A DNA stretch of 64,000 nt from Saccharothrix ecbatanensis. Its GTDB lineage: Bacteria; Actinomycetota; Actinomycetes; Mycobacteriales; Pseudonocardiaceae. Below are positions 37,176-45,958 of the stretch, piece after piece (position 1 is the stretch's first letter; every line of letters starts with the position of its first letter). The notes below the pieces were generated by a model, which made no database searches, was not told the origin of the DNA, and was given only the letters and a program-made list of their open reading frames with translations. The stretch is taken from contig NZ_JACHMO010000001.1 in the NCBI RefSeq assembly GCF_014205015.1, positions 1,860,001-1,924,000 on the forward strand. The letters are read 5' to 3'. Made by a program: the position numbers and the translations under genes.

Positions 37176-39221
37176 TCAGGCGGTCGTGCCGGTGACCGCG
37201 GTGCCCGACTTGGTGACGTAGTACGTCACCTTCTCGCCGCTCCAGAAGTGGAACGTGAGCGTCACCCGCTCGTCGTCCTTGAGGTTGTTGAAGAACTCCG
37301 GCTTCAAGGTGGTCAGGCCGTCGGTGTAGTTCGGCGCGAACGCCCTGCCGAACTCCTTGAAGGACGTCCAGTCGTGCGGACCGGCGAAGGCGCCGTCGTC
37401 GTACTTGGCCTCCATGGTGGCGAGCTGGTCGCCGCGGAAGTCCGTCGGGATCTCGAACTTCTCCGTTGTCCCCGTGGTGTCGGACGGCACCGGCGTGTCA
37501 TACGTGATGACGTGGAACCGCCACGGCACGCCCTGGGAGAAGCGGGCCGTCAGCACCGCGTTCGTGCCGTAGTCCCGCGAGCCGCTCAGCCTGGTCAGCG
37601 CCGAGGCGGTCAGGGTGAGCTGGTCGCCGTCGAGGGTGTAGTCGACGCCGCGGGTCAGGGCGGTGTTCCCGTTGTACAGCCCCGAGAACGACGTGCCGTT
37701 GAGGTTCAGCTTGATCGTCTTCGCGGTGACGGGGCTAGACTTCGCGCTGAACACCTGGTCGGTGTAGGCCGTGCCGGAGCGGACCTTCCAGCTCGACTTG
37801 ATGTGCGCGAAGAGCTCGGGGTCGTTCCACTGGAACGAGGTGCGGTTGAAGTGCTGGCCGTTGTCCCAGAGCATCGTGGTGAGCTTCTTGGCACGCGCGT
37901 AATGGCCGAAGTACTCGAAGAACTTCAGCTTCTCGCCCTGCTCGATGGTGCCGGTGTGCTGGTCGAAGCCGAGCAGGCCGTACTCGCCGATGATCACCGG
38001 GATGCCCCGCGCGATGAAGCTGTCGTGCACGCGGTCGAAGTCGTCGGTGAGGTACTGCTGGACACTCGCGTCGAAGCGCGTGCCGCCCGCGACGTTCGCG
38101 CTGAACGGCCAGTAGCCGTAGTTGTGCACGGTCGCGATCAGGTTGGGGTCGTCGAAACCCTGGATCTGGTCCACCAGCGGGTCGAGGTACACCTGCTCGG
38201 ACGAGGTGTGCAGGGTCGGCAGGACCAGGAGGCGCTTGGCGTTGTTGCCGCCCGATCGGCGCACGATGTCGTAGAACGACGCGTTCAGCTCGGCGTTCAG
38301 CTGAATCTCTTGCGGCTTGCCCGTGCTCCCGGTGAACTGCGGCTCGTTCAAGCCCTCGAACGTCAGCTTGGGCCCGAACTCGGTGAAGGCGCCCGCGAGC
38401 TGCGTCCAGATCCTGTTGAACTGGTTGAGCACCTGGTCGTGCTCGGTCGGCATCTTCAAGGTCCACTGCCACGAGTCGTGGTGGAGGTTGACCATCACGT
38501 ACAGGTCGCGCGCCAACGCCCAGCGCACGACCTCCTTGACGCGGGCCAGGTACGCCGCGTCGATCGTGTGGTCCGGTCCCGGGCCCACGCGCGCGGTCCA
38601 CGTGACGGGGAGGCGGACGCTCTTGAAGCCCTGCGCCTTCACGTTGTCCAGCAGGGCTTCCGTGATGCGCGGGTTGCCCCAGGACGTCTCGTCGTCGGGC
38701 ATCCCGACCGAGTCCAGCGTGTTGCCGAGGTTCCACCCCGGCTGCATCGCCGCGGTGTGCTCCATGGCGGTGAGCTGCTTCCCGCCGTGGACGCAGGTGA
38801 CGCCGTTGAGGGAGAACGACAACGGCGCCGTGTTGGCTTCCGCCCAGGTGCCGATGAAGCCGAACTTCACTGTCTTGCTCGTCGCGACCTTGGCGTTGTA
38901 GCCGGCGTCCGCGGCGGTGACCCGGCCGTCGGACTCGGTCACCTTCGCGTTCCAGGCGTTGCGGACCCGCTGACCGGACGGCCACTCCCAGCTCAGCTGC
39001 CAGCCGTCGACCGCGGCGCCGTTGTTGGTCACGGCGACGTCGGCGGTGAAGCCACCCGACCACTGGCCCGTGACCGAGTACGCCACGGTGCACCCGGCCT
39101 CGGCTGCGACGGCCTCGGTCGCCGTCACCGTGACCAGGCTCGCGGTCAGGGCCGCGACCCCGGCCGCCACGACACCGATTCGATGGCGAACCGGTTGTGT
39201 TCTTCTGCGCAATCCGAACAT
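37176..39221 (-). CDS. Secreted GH5 endoglucanase/xyloglucanase with N-terminal CBM2
   Basis: 681 aa. Signal peptide to about residue 41, CBM2 (about 42-143), GH5 catalytic domain (about 150-460) with acid/base E293 in LNEPQF and nucleophile E413 in IGEYGLL, an Ig/X2-like module (about 480-570; SSPVTAKTIKLNLNGTSFSG) and a C-terminal CBM46-like beta-sandwich (about 580-681). GH5 plus X2 plus CBM46 is the layout of GH5_4 enzymes that cut beta-1,4-glucan and xyloglucan. ATG at 39221 was chosen because AGGAG precedes it; an ATG at 39248 would add nine residues without a ribosome site. Tandem relative of the next gene. Confidence 0.92.
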   Translation of the reverse strand: MFGLRRRTQPVRHRIGVVAAGVAALTASLVTVTATEAVAAEAGCTVAYSVTGQWSGGFTADVAVTNNGAAVDGWQLSWEWPSGQRVRNAWNAKVTESDGRVTAADAGYNAKVATSKTVKFGFIGTWAEANTAPLSFSLNGVTCVHGGKQLTAMEHTAAMQPGWNLGNTLDSVGMPDDETSWGNPRITEALLDNVKAQGFKSVRLPVTWTARVGPGPDHTIDAAYLARVKEVVRWALARDLYVMVNLHHDSWQWTLKMPTEHDQVLNQFNRIWTQLAGAFTEFGPKLTFEGLNEPQFTGSTGKPQEIQLNAELNASFYDIVRRSGGNNAKRLLVLPTLHTSSEQVYLDPLVDQIQGFDDPNLIATVHNYGYWPFSANVAGGTRFDASVQQYLTDDFDRVHDSFIARGIPVIIGEYGLLGFDQHTGTIEQGEKLKFFEYFGHYARAKKLTTMLWDNGQHFNRTSFQWNDPELFAHIKSSWKVRSGTAYTDQVFSAKSSPVTAKTIKLNLNGTSFSGLYNGNTALTRGVDYTLDGDQLTLTASALTRLSGSRDYGTNAVLTARFSQGVPWRFHVITYDTPVPSDTTGTTEKFEIPTDFRGDQLATMEAKYDDGAFAGPHDWTSFKEFGRAFAPNYTDGLTTLKPEFFNNLKDDERVTLTFHFWSGEKVTYYVTKSGTAVTGTTA

Positions 39222-39275
39222 GGAACTCCTCACATTCTCAGATGTCACAAGCAGCGTTGGGGCCGCCGGGACCGG

Positions 39276-41003
39276 TCAGGACGCCGTGCCGGTCACCGAG
39301 GCGCCGGACGTGGTCACCTGGTAGGTCAGCTCGGCGCCGCTCCAGAAGTGGAACGTCAGCGTGACCGGTTCGCCCTCGCGGACGGCCTCGAAGAACGCCG
39401 GTGGCAGGACGATCGCCCCGCCGGGGTAGTCCGGGCGGACGGTCGTGTAGAACTCCTGGAACCGGGTCCAGTTCGCCGGACCGGCGGCCGAACCGTCCGC
39501 GTACTCGGCCTCCATCGTCGCGAGCTGGTCGCCCTGGAACCGCGTCGGCACGGTGAGCGAGTTCGCGGTGCCGGTCGCGTCGGACAGCACCGGCGCGTCG
39601 TTCGTGATCACGTTGATCCGCCAGGGGACGCCGCGCGAGAACCTGGCCTCGATCGTCGAGTTGACGCCGTACGCCCGGTCTCCGACGAGCTTGGTCAACG
39701 CGGTGGCGGTCAGCGTGAGCTGGTCGCCGGACACGGTGTAGTCGCGGCCTTCGCGCAGCCTGGTGTCGCCGTGCCACAGCCCCCGCAGGCTCGTGCCGTT
39801 CAGGTTGAGCGTGAGCGTCTTGGCGGTGATCGGGGTGGACTTGGGCACGAACACCAGGTCGGACGAGGCCGTGCCCGAGCGGGTGGTCCAGCTCGACTTG
39901 ATCTGGGCGAGGACGTCCGGGTCGCGCCACTGGAGCGTGTGGCGTTCGAGGAACGAGCCGGCGTCCCACAGGGCCGTGACGACCTTGCTCTTGCGGGCCT
40001 CATTACCCACCGCCTCGAAGTACTTCAGCACCTCGCCGCGCTCGATGATGCCGGGACGGGTGTAGTCGTAGGCGAGCAGGGCGTACTCGCCCAGGTAGAC
40101 CGGGACGCCTTTGGAGGTGAAGGTGTCGCGCATCCGGGCGAACGTGTCGGTCATGTCCTTCTGGACGGTCTCGTCGAAGCGGGTGAAGCCCGCGATGTTC
40201 ACGCTGAACGGCCAGAAGCCGTAGAAGTGCACGGTGGCCATGAGGTTGGGGTCGCGCAACGATTCCATCGTGGTGGCCAGGTCGTCCATGAGCCCTTGGT
40301 CCGGCGTGCAGACCTGCGTGGGCAGCACGAGCAGGCGCGTCGCGTTCCGGCCGCCGGACTGCCGCACGACGCGGTGGAACGAGGTGTTCAGCTCGTTCAG
40401 CAGCCGCACCTTCTGCGCGTCGTCGGCGTTGGTGAACGTCGGTTCGTTGACGCTCTCGAACAGCAGCCTGCGCGAAGAGTGCCCGAACGTCGTGGCGATC
40501 TGGGTCCAGGTCGAGGTGAACCGCGCGAGCACGTTGTCGTGGTCGGCGGGCATGGTCGCGATCCACTGCCAGGAGTCGTGGTGCATGTTGAGCACGACGT
40601 AGAGGTTCTCGGCCAGCGCCCAGTCCACGACCTGCTTCACACGGCCCATGAACTTGGCGTCGATCGTGTAGGGAGCGGTGGTCGACTGGGCGTTCGACCA
40701 CGTCACGGGAATGCGGACACTGCGGAAACCTTGCGCGCGAAGGGTTTCGAACAGCTCCCTGGTGGCAGGCGGGTTGCCCCAGGCCGTCTCGTCGGGGATG
40801 GCGTCGAGGCTGTTGCCCAGGTTCCACGAGGGCTGCATCGCGGCGGCGACGGCCATCGCGCCGCTCGGGACGCCGGGCTCCGCCTCGGGGGCGGCGCCGG
40901 ACGCCGTGCCCGAGGCGAGGACCCCGGCGACGACCAGCGCCAACGGGAGGGCCACCACCTGTCGGAGCCTGCCGCGCCAGGACAGCGGTCTGGTTCGATC
41001 CAT
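39276..41003 (-). CDS. Secreted GH5 endoglucanase/xyloglucanase without CBM2
   Basis: 575 aa with signal peptide (cleavage about 36). GH5 domain (about 50-355) with E187 in VNEPTF and E306 in LGEYALL, then the same Ig/X2 and CBM46-like modules as the preceding gene. It aligns with that protein over its whole catalytic and C-terminal length but lacks CBM2, so the pair arose by duplication with gain or loss of the binding module. It lies 54 bp upstream of its partner on the same strand. Probably acts on soluble xyloglucan, while the CBM2 form acts on cellulose-bound material. Confidence 0.92.
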   Translation of the reverse strand: MDRTRPLSWRGRLRQVVALPLALVVAGVLASGTASGAAPEAEPGVPSGAMAVAAAMQPSWNLGNSLDAIPDETAWGNPPATRELFETLRAQGFRSVRIPVTWSNAQSTTAPYTIDAKFMGRVKQVVDWALAENLYVVLNMHHDSWQWIATMPADHDNVLARFTSTWTQIATTFGHSSRRLLFESVNEPTFTNADDAQKVRLLNELNTSFHRVVRQSGGRNATRLLVLPTQVCTPDQGLMDDLATTMESLRDPNLMATVHFYGFWPFSVNIAGFTRFDETVQKDMTDTFARMRDTFTSKGVPVYLGEYALLAYDYTRPGIIERGEVLKYFEAVGNEARKSKVVTALWDAGSFLERHTLQWRDPDVLAQIKSSWTTRSGTASSDLVFVPKSTPITAKTLTLNLNGTSLRGLWHGDTRLREGRDYTVSGDQLTLTATALTKLVGDRAYGVNSTIEARFSRGVPWRINVITNDAPVLSDATGTANSLTVPTRFQGDQLATMEAEYADGSAAGPANWTRFQEFYTTVRPDYPGGAIVLPPAFFEAVREGEPVTLTFHFWSGAELTYQVTTSGASVTGTAS

Positions 41004-41060
41004 GTCGGTGCCTTTGCTGTCGGTGGGATCGGTTGCGGCGGCGGGCTTGGGGGACGCCGG

Positions 41061-42560
41061 TCAGCTGTCGAGCGGCTCGTAGTCGGACCAGTCGAAGTGG
41101 ACGGCGCCCGCGGCGGCGTACAGGCCGATGACCCGGCCGGTGAAGCCGCCGGCGACTTCGGTGGAGAGGTAGCGGCCGTCGAGGGTGGCGAGGGTGGTGA
41201 ACGTCCCGTCCGGCTCGCCGATGCCGAAGGACACGGTGTCGGGGCCGGTGCGCGGGTCCCGGAGGTTCTTCTCCTCCAGCACGTCGACGCCCAGGACCAG
41301 CGGTCCGGCCGGCACCGCCCGGGACGCCACGACGGTCTTCAGCGAGCCGACGCGGGCAACCACCCACACCTCGCCGACGGTCGCCTCGATCTCGTAGTGG
41401 TGCTCCTCGTCCAGCCGCACCGCGAGACCGCCCGTTCCGCGCGAGGCGTCCACGAGCGTGCGCACCCGGCAGGACGGGTGACGCTGGCGGCGGCCGACGA
41501 ACACGACGTCGAGCGCGTCCAGGGACTCGCCGCGCGCGCGGAGGGTCAGCCACCCGGCACGTTCCTCCGTCGTGCAGTGCTGTTCCCGGCGGTCGCGCAG
41601 CGAGATCCACGCCGGCGGGAGCACGGGGAGGTCGAAGTCGTCCCGACGCGCCTCGGTCGGCGCCGGCCCCAGCGGCCAGGGCACGGTCGCCTCGGGCTCC
41701 AGCGGGCCGACGACCGGCCAGTCGTCCACCCAGGTCACGGGCGCGAGGAACGTCTCACGGCCCAGCACGTGCCAGCCGGGTGTCCCGCCGCCCGGCCGCA
41801 CGCCGAGCAGCACCATCCACCAGGAGCCGTCCGGCCCCTGAACGAGGTCGCCGTGCCCGGTGTTCTGGATCGGGTGGTCGGCGCCCCGGTGGGTCAGGAC
41901 CGGGTTCGCCGGGCACGCCTCGAACGGGCCGGACGGTGTGGGGCCGCGGGCGATCGAGACGCCGTGGCCGCGTTCGGTGCCGCCCTCGGCGATGAGCAGG
42001 TACCAGTACTCGCCGATCCGGTACAGGTGCGGCGCTTCCGGGGCCTTCGCGCCGGGCGCCCCGGACCAGATCCGCCGCGGCGCGTCGAGCACCTGCCCGG
42101 TGTGCGGGTCGATCCGGACCTGGGACACCCCGGCGACCGTGCTCCAGCACGTGCCGTCTTCGTCCCACGCGAGGTCGGGGTCGATGCCGGGCAGGTCGGG
42201 CAGCAGGACCGGGTCCGACCACGGTCCGGCGGGGTCGGTGGCCGTGACCAGGAGGTTCCCGTCGCCGCTCACGTTCGTGGTGATCAGGTAGAACCGGCCG
42301 TCGTGGTGGCGCAGGGTCGGCGCGTAGACACCGGCGGACGACGGCGAGTCGAGCGGGAGGCGGAGCTGCTCCGGCCGGTCGAGCACGTTGCCGATCTGCG
42401 TCCACCGCACCAGGTCGCGGCTGTGGAAGATCGGCACGCCGGGGAAGTACTCGAAGCTGGAGCAGACGAGGTAGTAGTCGTCGCCGACGCGGCAGACGCT
42501 CGGATCGGGGTGGAAGCCCGCGATCACCGGGTTGGCGAACGTGCTGTGATTCGGTGACAT
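41061..42560 (-). CDS. GH43-family glycosidase (beta-xylosidase/alpha-arabinofuranosidase)
   Basis: 499 aa, no signal peptide. The five-bladed propeller has the catalytic base D19 in GFHPDPS, the pKa-modulating D127 in GIDPDL and acid E175 in KAPEAPHLY. A C-terminal concanavalin-like sandwich (about 310-499) is typical of the GH43_11/12 type. It trims xylose or arabinose from imported oligosaccharides. The start is 22 bp from a TGGAGCGCGCTCCA palindrome that may control it. Confidence 0.93.
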   Translation of the reverse strand: MSPNHSTFANPVIAGFHPDPSVCRVGDDYYLVCSSFEYFPGVPIFHSRDLVRWTQIGNVLDRPEQLRLPLDSPSSAGVYAPTLRHHDGRFYLITTNVSGDGNLLVTATDPAGPWSDPVLLPDLPGIDPDLAWDEDGTCWSTVAGVSQVRIDPHTGQVLDAPRRIWSGAPGAKAPEAPHLYRIGEYWYLLIAEGGTERGHGVSIARGPTPSGPFEACPANPVLTHRGADHPIQNTGHGDLVQGPDGSWWMVLLGVRPGGGTPGWHVLGRETFLAPVTWVDDWPVVGPLEPEATVPWPLGPAPTEARRDDFDLPVLPPAWISLRDRREQHCTTEERAGWLTLRARGESLDALDVVFVGRRQRHPSCRVRTLVDASRGTGGLAVRLDEEHHYEIEATVGEVWVVARVGSLKTVVASRAVPAGPLVLGVDVLEEKNLRDPRTGPDTVSFGIGEPDGTFTTLATLDGRYLSTEVAGGFTGRVIGLYAAAGAVHFDWSDYEPLDS

Positions 42561-42581
42561 CCCATCAGGCCCTTCGTGGTT

Positions 42582-42595
42582 TGGAGCGCGCTCCA
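42582..42595. promoter_or_regulatory. LacI-type palindrome TGGAGCGCGCTCCA
   Basis: 14-bp perfect palindrome, 22 bp upstream of the GH43 start. Similar to, but longer in the GC core than, the GAAGCGCTTC sites; it may be a variant site for the same regulator or one for another. Confidence 0.5.
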
Positions 42596-42645
42596 GCGCA
42601 CCGGTGCGGCACGGCGCACGGTGTGGTCGACGGGTCGGGTGACGG

Positions 42646-44607
42646 TCAGGGCATTCGGAGCACGGCCCAGCCGTGAGGTGGCAACTCGGTCAGCGGACCA
42701 CCGGTGAGCAAGTCGTGGGCGGCCTCGGGGAGCGGGACGGTGTCGTCACCGTGGTTGAGCAGGAAGCGCCACCCGCCGCGGGTGACGGCTTCCACGCCGG
42801 GCGGCCACTCGCGGACCACACCGGCTTCACCCAGCAGCCGGGCGATCAGCGCGGTGTAGTCCGAGGTGTCGAGGACGGTGGAGAGGTACCAGCCGTGGCC
42901 GGCACCGTAGGCGTGGCGGGTCAGCGCAGGGTGTCCGGCGAGCATCCCGTGGGTGTAGGCGGCGATCGCCTCGGCGCCGTCGAGGTGCAGGTACTCGCTC
43001 CACACCGTGCCGTGCGCGCCGTCGGACAGCGTGATCCGCTCCTCCCGCCGCAACGGCCGGGGCTCCTCGACCCGGACGCCGAGGGCTTCGCGCAGCGGTC
43101 CGGCCGGGAACCCGCCGAGGCGGGCGTGGGGGCGTTCGTCGACCACGCCGCTGAAGTGCTGGACGAGCAGCGTGCCGCCGTCGGCGACGTATCGGCGCAG
43201 GTTCGCCGCCCCCGCGTCGGACATCAGGAGCAGGGCAGGGGCCAGGACGAGTCGGTACCGGCTCAGGTCGTGCTCCGGGTGGGCGAAGTCGGTCACGACC
43301 CCCACGTCCCACAACGCCCGGTGCGCACGCCGGAGCATCAAGTGGTAGTCGAGCGCCGGCGAGGGCAGGCCATCGGCCTCCGACGCCCACCACGCCTCCG
43401 CGTCGTGCAGCACGGCGACCTCGGCGGTGACGGTCGATCCGGCGACCTCCGCGAGCCGGGTGACGGCGTCGCCGAGGGCCTCCACCTCCCGGAAGACCCG
43501 GCTGTCCGGCCCGGCGTGCGGCACCATCGCCGAGTGCCACGTCTCGGCGCCCGCCTTCGACTGGCGCCACTGGAAGAACAGCGCGCCGTCCGAGCCCCGC
43601 GCGATGTGGCTCAGCGTGTGCCGCATGATGTCGCCCGGGTCCTTCGGCAGCACTTGGCCTTCGGCGTAGACGGTGTTCGCGCCCTGCTCCATGAGCAACC
43701 ACGGCCGGCCGCCGCCGAACGAACGGGCGCGGTCCGCGCCGAACGCGGTGTCCGCCGCGGCGTCGAGGCCCGGCCGGTCCGGGTAGTGGTCGACGGTCAC
43801 GAAGTCCAGCTCGCGGCCGAACGCCCACAGGTCGAGGTTCTGGTAGCCGGGCAGCATCAGGTTGGTGGTCACCGGGCGGTCGCTGTGCGCGCGGATCGCG
43901 TCGCGCTGCTCCCGGTAGGCGGCGAGGGCCGTGTCGGACCAGAAGCGGCGGAAGTCCAGCGACTGCCCGGGGTTGTGGTGCCACTGCGTGGCGCGTGGCG
44001 GCAGGACGTCGTCCCACGAGGTGTAGCGCTGGCTCCAGAACGCCGTGCCCCACGCCTCGTTCAGCGCGTCCAGCGTGCCGTGCCGTTCACGCAGCCAAGT
44101 GCGGAACGCGGCGGCGGCGTGGTCGCAGAAGCAGAGCGTCATGTACTCGTTGTGCACGTGCCACAGCGCGACCGCGGGGTGCCGGCCATAACGCTCGGCC
44201 AAGGCGGAGGCGATGCGGCGGGCCGCGTCACGGTAGGCCGGCGCGGCGAGGCAGTAGGTGTCGCGGCTGCCGTGCACGAGCCGGACGCCGTCGGCGGTCA
44301 CCGGCAGCGCGTCCGGGTGCGCCTTGGTGAACCACGTGGGAGGGGAGGCGGTCGGCGTGGCCAGGTCGACGGCGACGCCGCCCGCGTGCAGCCGGTCGAG
44401 GTGGGCGTCGAGCCAGGCGAAGTCGTAGCGGCCTTCCTCGGGCTCCATCAGGGCCCACGAGAACACGCCGACGGTGGCGAGGTTGACCCGCGCCCGGCGC
44501 ATCAGCTCGTCGTCCTCGGCCCAGACCTCCTTGTCCCACTGCTCGGGGTTGTAGTCGCCGCCGAAGGCGAGACCGCCGAGCCGCTCGGTCAGGTCGCGCG
44601 TGGTCAT
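42646..44607 (-). CDS. GH42 beta-galactosidase
   Basis: 653 aa, cytosolic. Starts with GGDYNPEQW, a GH42 hallmark. The acid/base is E154 in HVHNEYMT and the nucleophile E307 in LLMEQGANT; FFQWRQSKAG follows. The trimer-forming and C-terminal domains are present and the length is usual. In xyloglucan breakdown it would remove beta-galactosyl caps. The IS element lies just upstream of the start, possibly separating it from the operon promoter. Confidence 0.95.
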   Translation of the reverse strand: MTTRDLTERLGGLAFGGDYNPEQWDKEVWAEDDELMRRARVNLATVGVFSWALMEPEEGRYDFAWLDAHLDRLHAGGVAVDLATPTASPPTWFTKAHPDALPVTADGVRLVHGSRDTYCLAAPAYRDAARRIASALAERYGRHPAVALWHVHNEYMTLCFCDHAAAAFRTWLRERHGTLDALNEAWGTAFWSQRYTSWDDVLPPRATQWHHNPGQSLDFRRFWSDTALAAYREQRDAIRAHSDRPVTTNLMLPGYQNLDLWAFGRELDFVTVDHYPDRPGLDAAADTAFGADRARSFGGGRPWLLMEQGANTVYAEGQVLPKDPGDIMRHTLSHIARGSDGALFFQWRQSKAGAETWHSAMVPHAGPDSRVFREVEALGDAVTRLAEVAGSTVTAEVAVLHDAEAWWASEADGLPSPALDYHLMLRRAHRALWDVGVVTDFAHPEHDLSRYRLVLAPALLLMSDAGAANLRRYVADGGTLLVQHFSGVVDERPHARLGGFPAGPLREALGVRVEEPRPLRREERITLSDGAHGTVWSEYLHLDGAEAIAAYTHGMLAGHPALTRHAYGAGHGWYLSTVLDTSDYTALIARLLGEAGVVREWPPGVEAVTRGGWRFLLNHGDDTVPLPEAAHDLLTGGPLTELPPHGWAVLRMP

Positions 44608-44706
44608 GCCAGCTCCTGTCGGTGGATACTCCGGTGTTCATGCCGGGGAGGAAACCGATGCTCGACCGCATCGGCAAGGCTGATTCGCTGGGTGTTGATG
44701 TGAATC

Positions 44707-45855
44707 ATGGTGTCGGGGTCGGTGGTGAAGCGGGCGTTCAGGTTCCGCTTTTATCCGTCTGCGGCGCAGGAAGTGGAGTTGTTGCGTACGTTCGGGTGTG
44801 TGCGGGTGGTGTACAACCGGGCGTTGGAGGTCCGCACGGCGGCGTGGTTCGGTGAGCAGCGTCGGGTGAACTATGTGCAGACGTCGGCGTTGTTGACGGA
44901 GTGGAAGAAGACCGACGGGTTGGGGTTTCTCAACGAGGTGTCGTCGGTGCCGTTGCAGCAGTCGTTGCGGCACTTGCAGTCGGCGTTTGCGGCGTTCTGG
45001 GAGAAGCGGGCGCGGTATCCCCGGTTCAAGTCCCGCAAGCGGGGCAGGGCTTCCGTCGAGTACACCCGGTCGGCGTTCCGTTGGCGCGACGGGCGGCTCA
45101 CCCTGGCGAAGATGGCTGAGTCGTTGGACATCGTGTGGTCGCGGCCGTTGCCCGAGGGTGCCGAGCCGTCCACGGTGACGGTGTCGCGTGACCCGGCCGG
45201 TCGGTGGCACGTGTCGATCCTGGTTGAAACCACCATAATCCACGCCCCACCCACAGATCACGTCGTGGGTGTCGATGCGGGGATCACTTCCCTGGTCACG
45301 TTGTCGACCGGGGATAAGATCACCAACCCGAAGCGCGAACGGCGGGATCGGGAACGGCTGGCCCGCGCGCAGCGGGCGTTGGCCCGCAAGGAGAAGGGCT
45401 CCCACAACCGGGTCAAGGCGCGGCTGCGGGTGGCTCGTGTGCATGCCCGCATTGCCGACCGCCGGCGGGATTTGTTGCACAAGTTGACCACTCGACTCGT
45501 CCGGGAGAACCAACTGGTCGTGATCGAGGACCTGGCGGTCCGCAACATGCTGCGCAACAGGTCGTTGGCTCGAGCCATCTCCGACGCGTCGTGGTCGGAT
45601 CTGCGGTCGATGCTGGAGTACAAGTGCGGCTGGTACGGCCGTGACCTGGTCGTGGTCGACCGGTGGCTGCCCAGCTCGAAGACGTGCTCGGACTGCGGAT
45701 ACCTGCTGGACACGCTGCCGTTGCGGGTGCGGGAGTGGACGTGCCCCGGTTGCGGGGCTTCGCACGATCGCGACGTGAACGCCGCGCGCAACATCCTGGC
45801 CGCCGGGCAGGCGGTCACAGCCTGTGGAGCCGGGGTAAGACCGACCCGACGCTAG
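44707..45855 (+). CDS. tnpB: TnpB RNA-guided nuclease / transposon-associated protein
   Basis: 382 aa. An N-terminal KRAFRFRFYPSAAQEVELLRT segment and OrfB-type HTH is followed by a RuvC-like nuclease: D190 in VGVDAG, E274 in VIEDLAV and the third acidic residue in HDRDVNAARN (354-356). The zinc ribbon has C327, C330, C346 and C349. All catalytic residues are intact. TnpB proteins cut DNA guided by an omega RNA from the element's right end. ATG at 44707 is used; GTGs at 44722 and 44725 are possible starts. Confidence 0.93.
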   Translation: MVSGSVVKRAFRFRFYPSAAQEVELLRTFGCVRVVYNRALEVRTAAWFGEQRRVNYVQTSALLTEWKKTDGLGFLNEVSSVPLQQSLRHLQSAFAAFWEKRARYPRFKSRKRGRASVEYTRSAFRWRDGRLTLAKMAESLDIVWSRPLPEGAEPSTVTVSRDPAGRWHVSILVETTIIHAPPTDHVVGVDAGITSLVTLSTGDKITNPKRERRDRERLARAQRALARKEKGSHNRVKARLRVARVHARIADRRRDLLHKLTTRLVRENQLVVIEDLAVRNMLRNRSLARAISDASWSDLRSMLEYKCGWYGRDLVVVDRWLPSSKTCSDCGYLLDTLPLRVREWTCPGCGASHDRDVNAARNILAAGQAVTACGAGVRPTRR

Positions 45856-45958
45856 TCGGCGAGGCATCCGGCGAAACCTCCCTTCCGGGGAGAAGAAACA
45901 GGAACTGCCGGGCGCGAGCCCGACGGGGAATCCCTCCCTTCAGAGAGGGAGGTTGTCA
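45856..45958 (+). ncRNA. Candidate omega RNA scaffold 3' end / right end of IS
   Basis: Directly after tnpB: a CGGGC-GCGA-GCCCG hairpin (45909-45922) and CCTCCCT-TCAGAG-AGGGAGG hairpin (45933-45952). The guide would start immediately past the element end, in the 3' part of the GH31 gene (antisense). The 5' end of the RNA, usually inside tnpB, is not definable here. Confidence 0.55.

Larger units (their letters stand above)
44651..45958 (+). mobile_element. IS1341-type (IS605 family) element carrying only tnpB
   Basis: TnpB gene flanked by short hairpin-bearing ends and no tnpA. The left side has CCGATGC/GCATCGG (44655-44661, 44668-44674). The right side ends in hairpins at 45909-45922 and 45933-45952 followed by TTGTCAAG, a typical right end of this group. 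Boundaries are estimates. It sits between the GH42 and GH31 genes, on the opposite strand to both. Confidence 0.7.

Noticed and set aside
37149..42557. A 1802-codon open frame on the plus strand opposite GH5, GH5 and GH43
   Set aside because: It is a mirror of the highly GC-biased genes on the minus strand. Its translation is Val/Arg/Gly/His-rich low complexity with no domain, while the minus strand has clear catalytic motifs.
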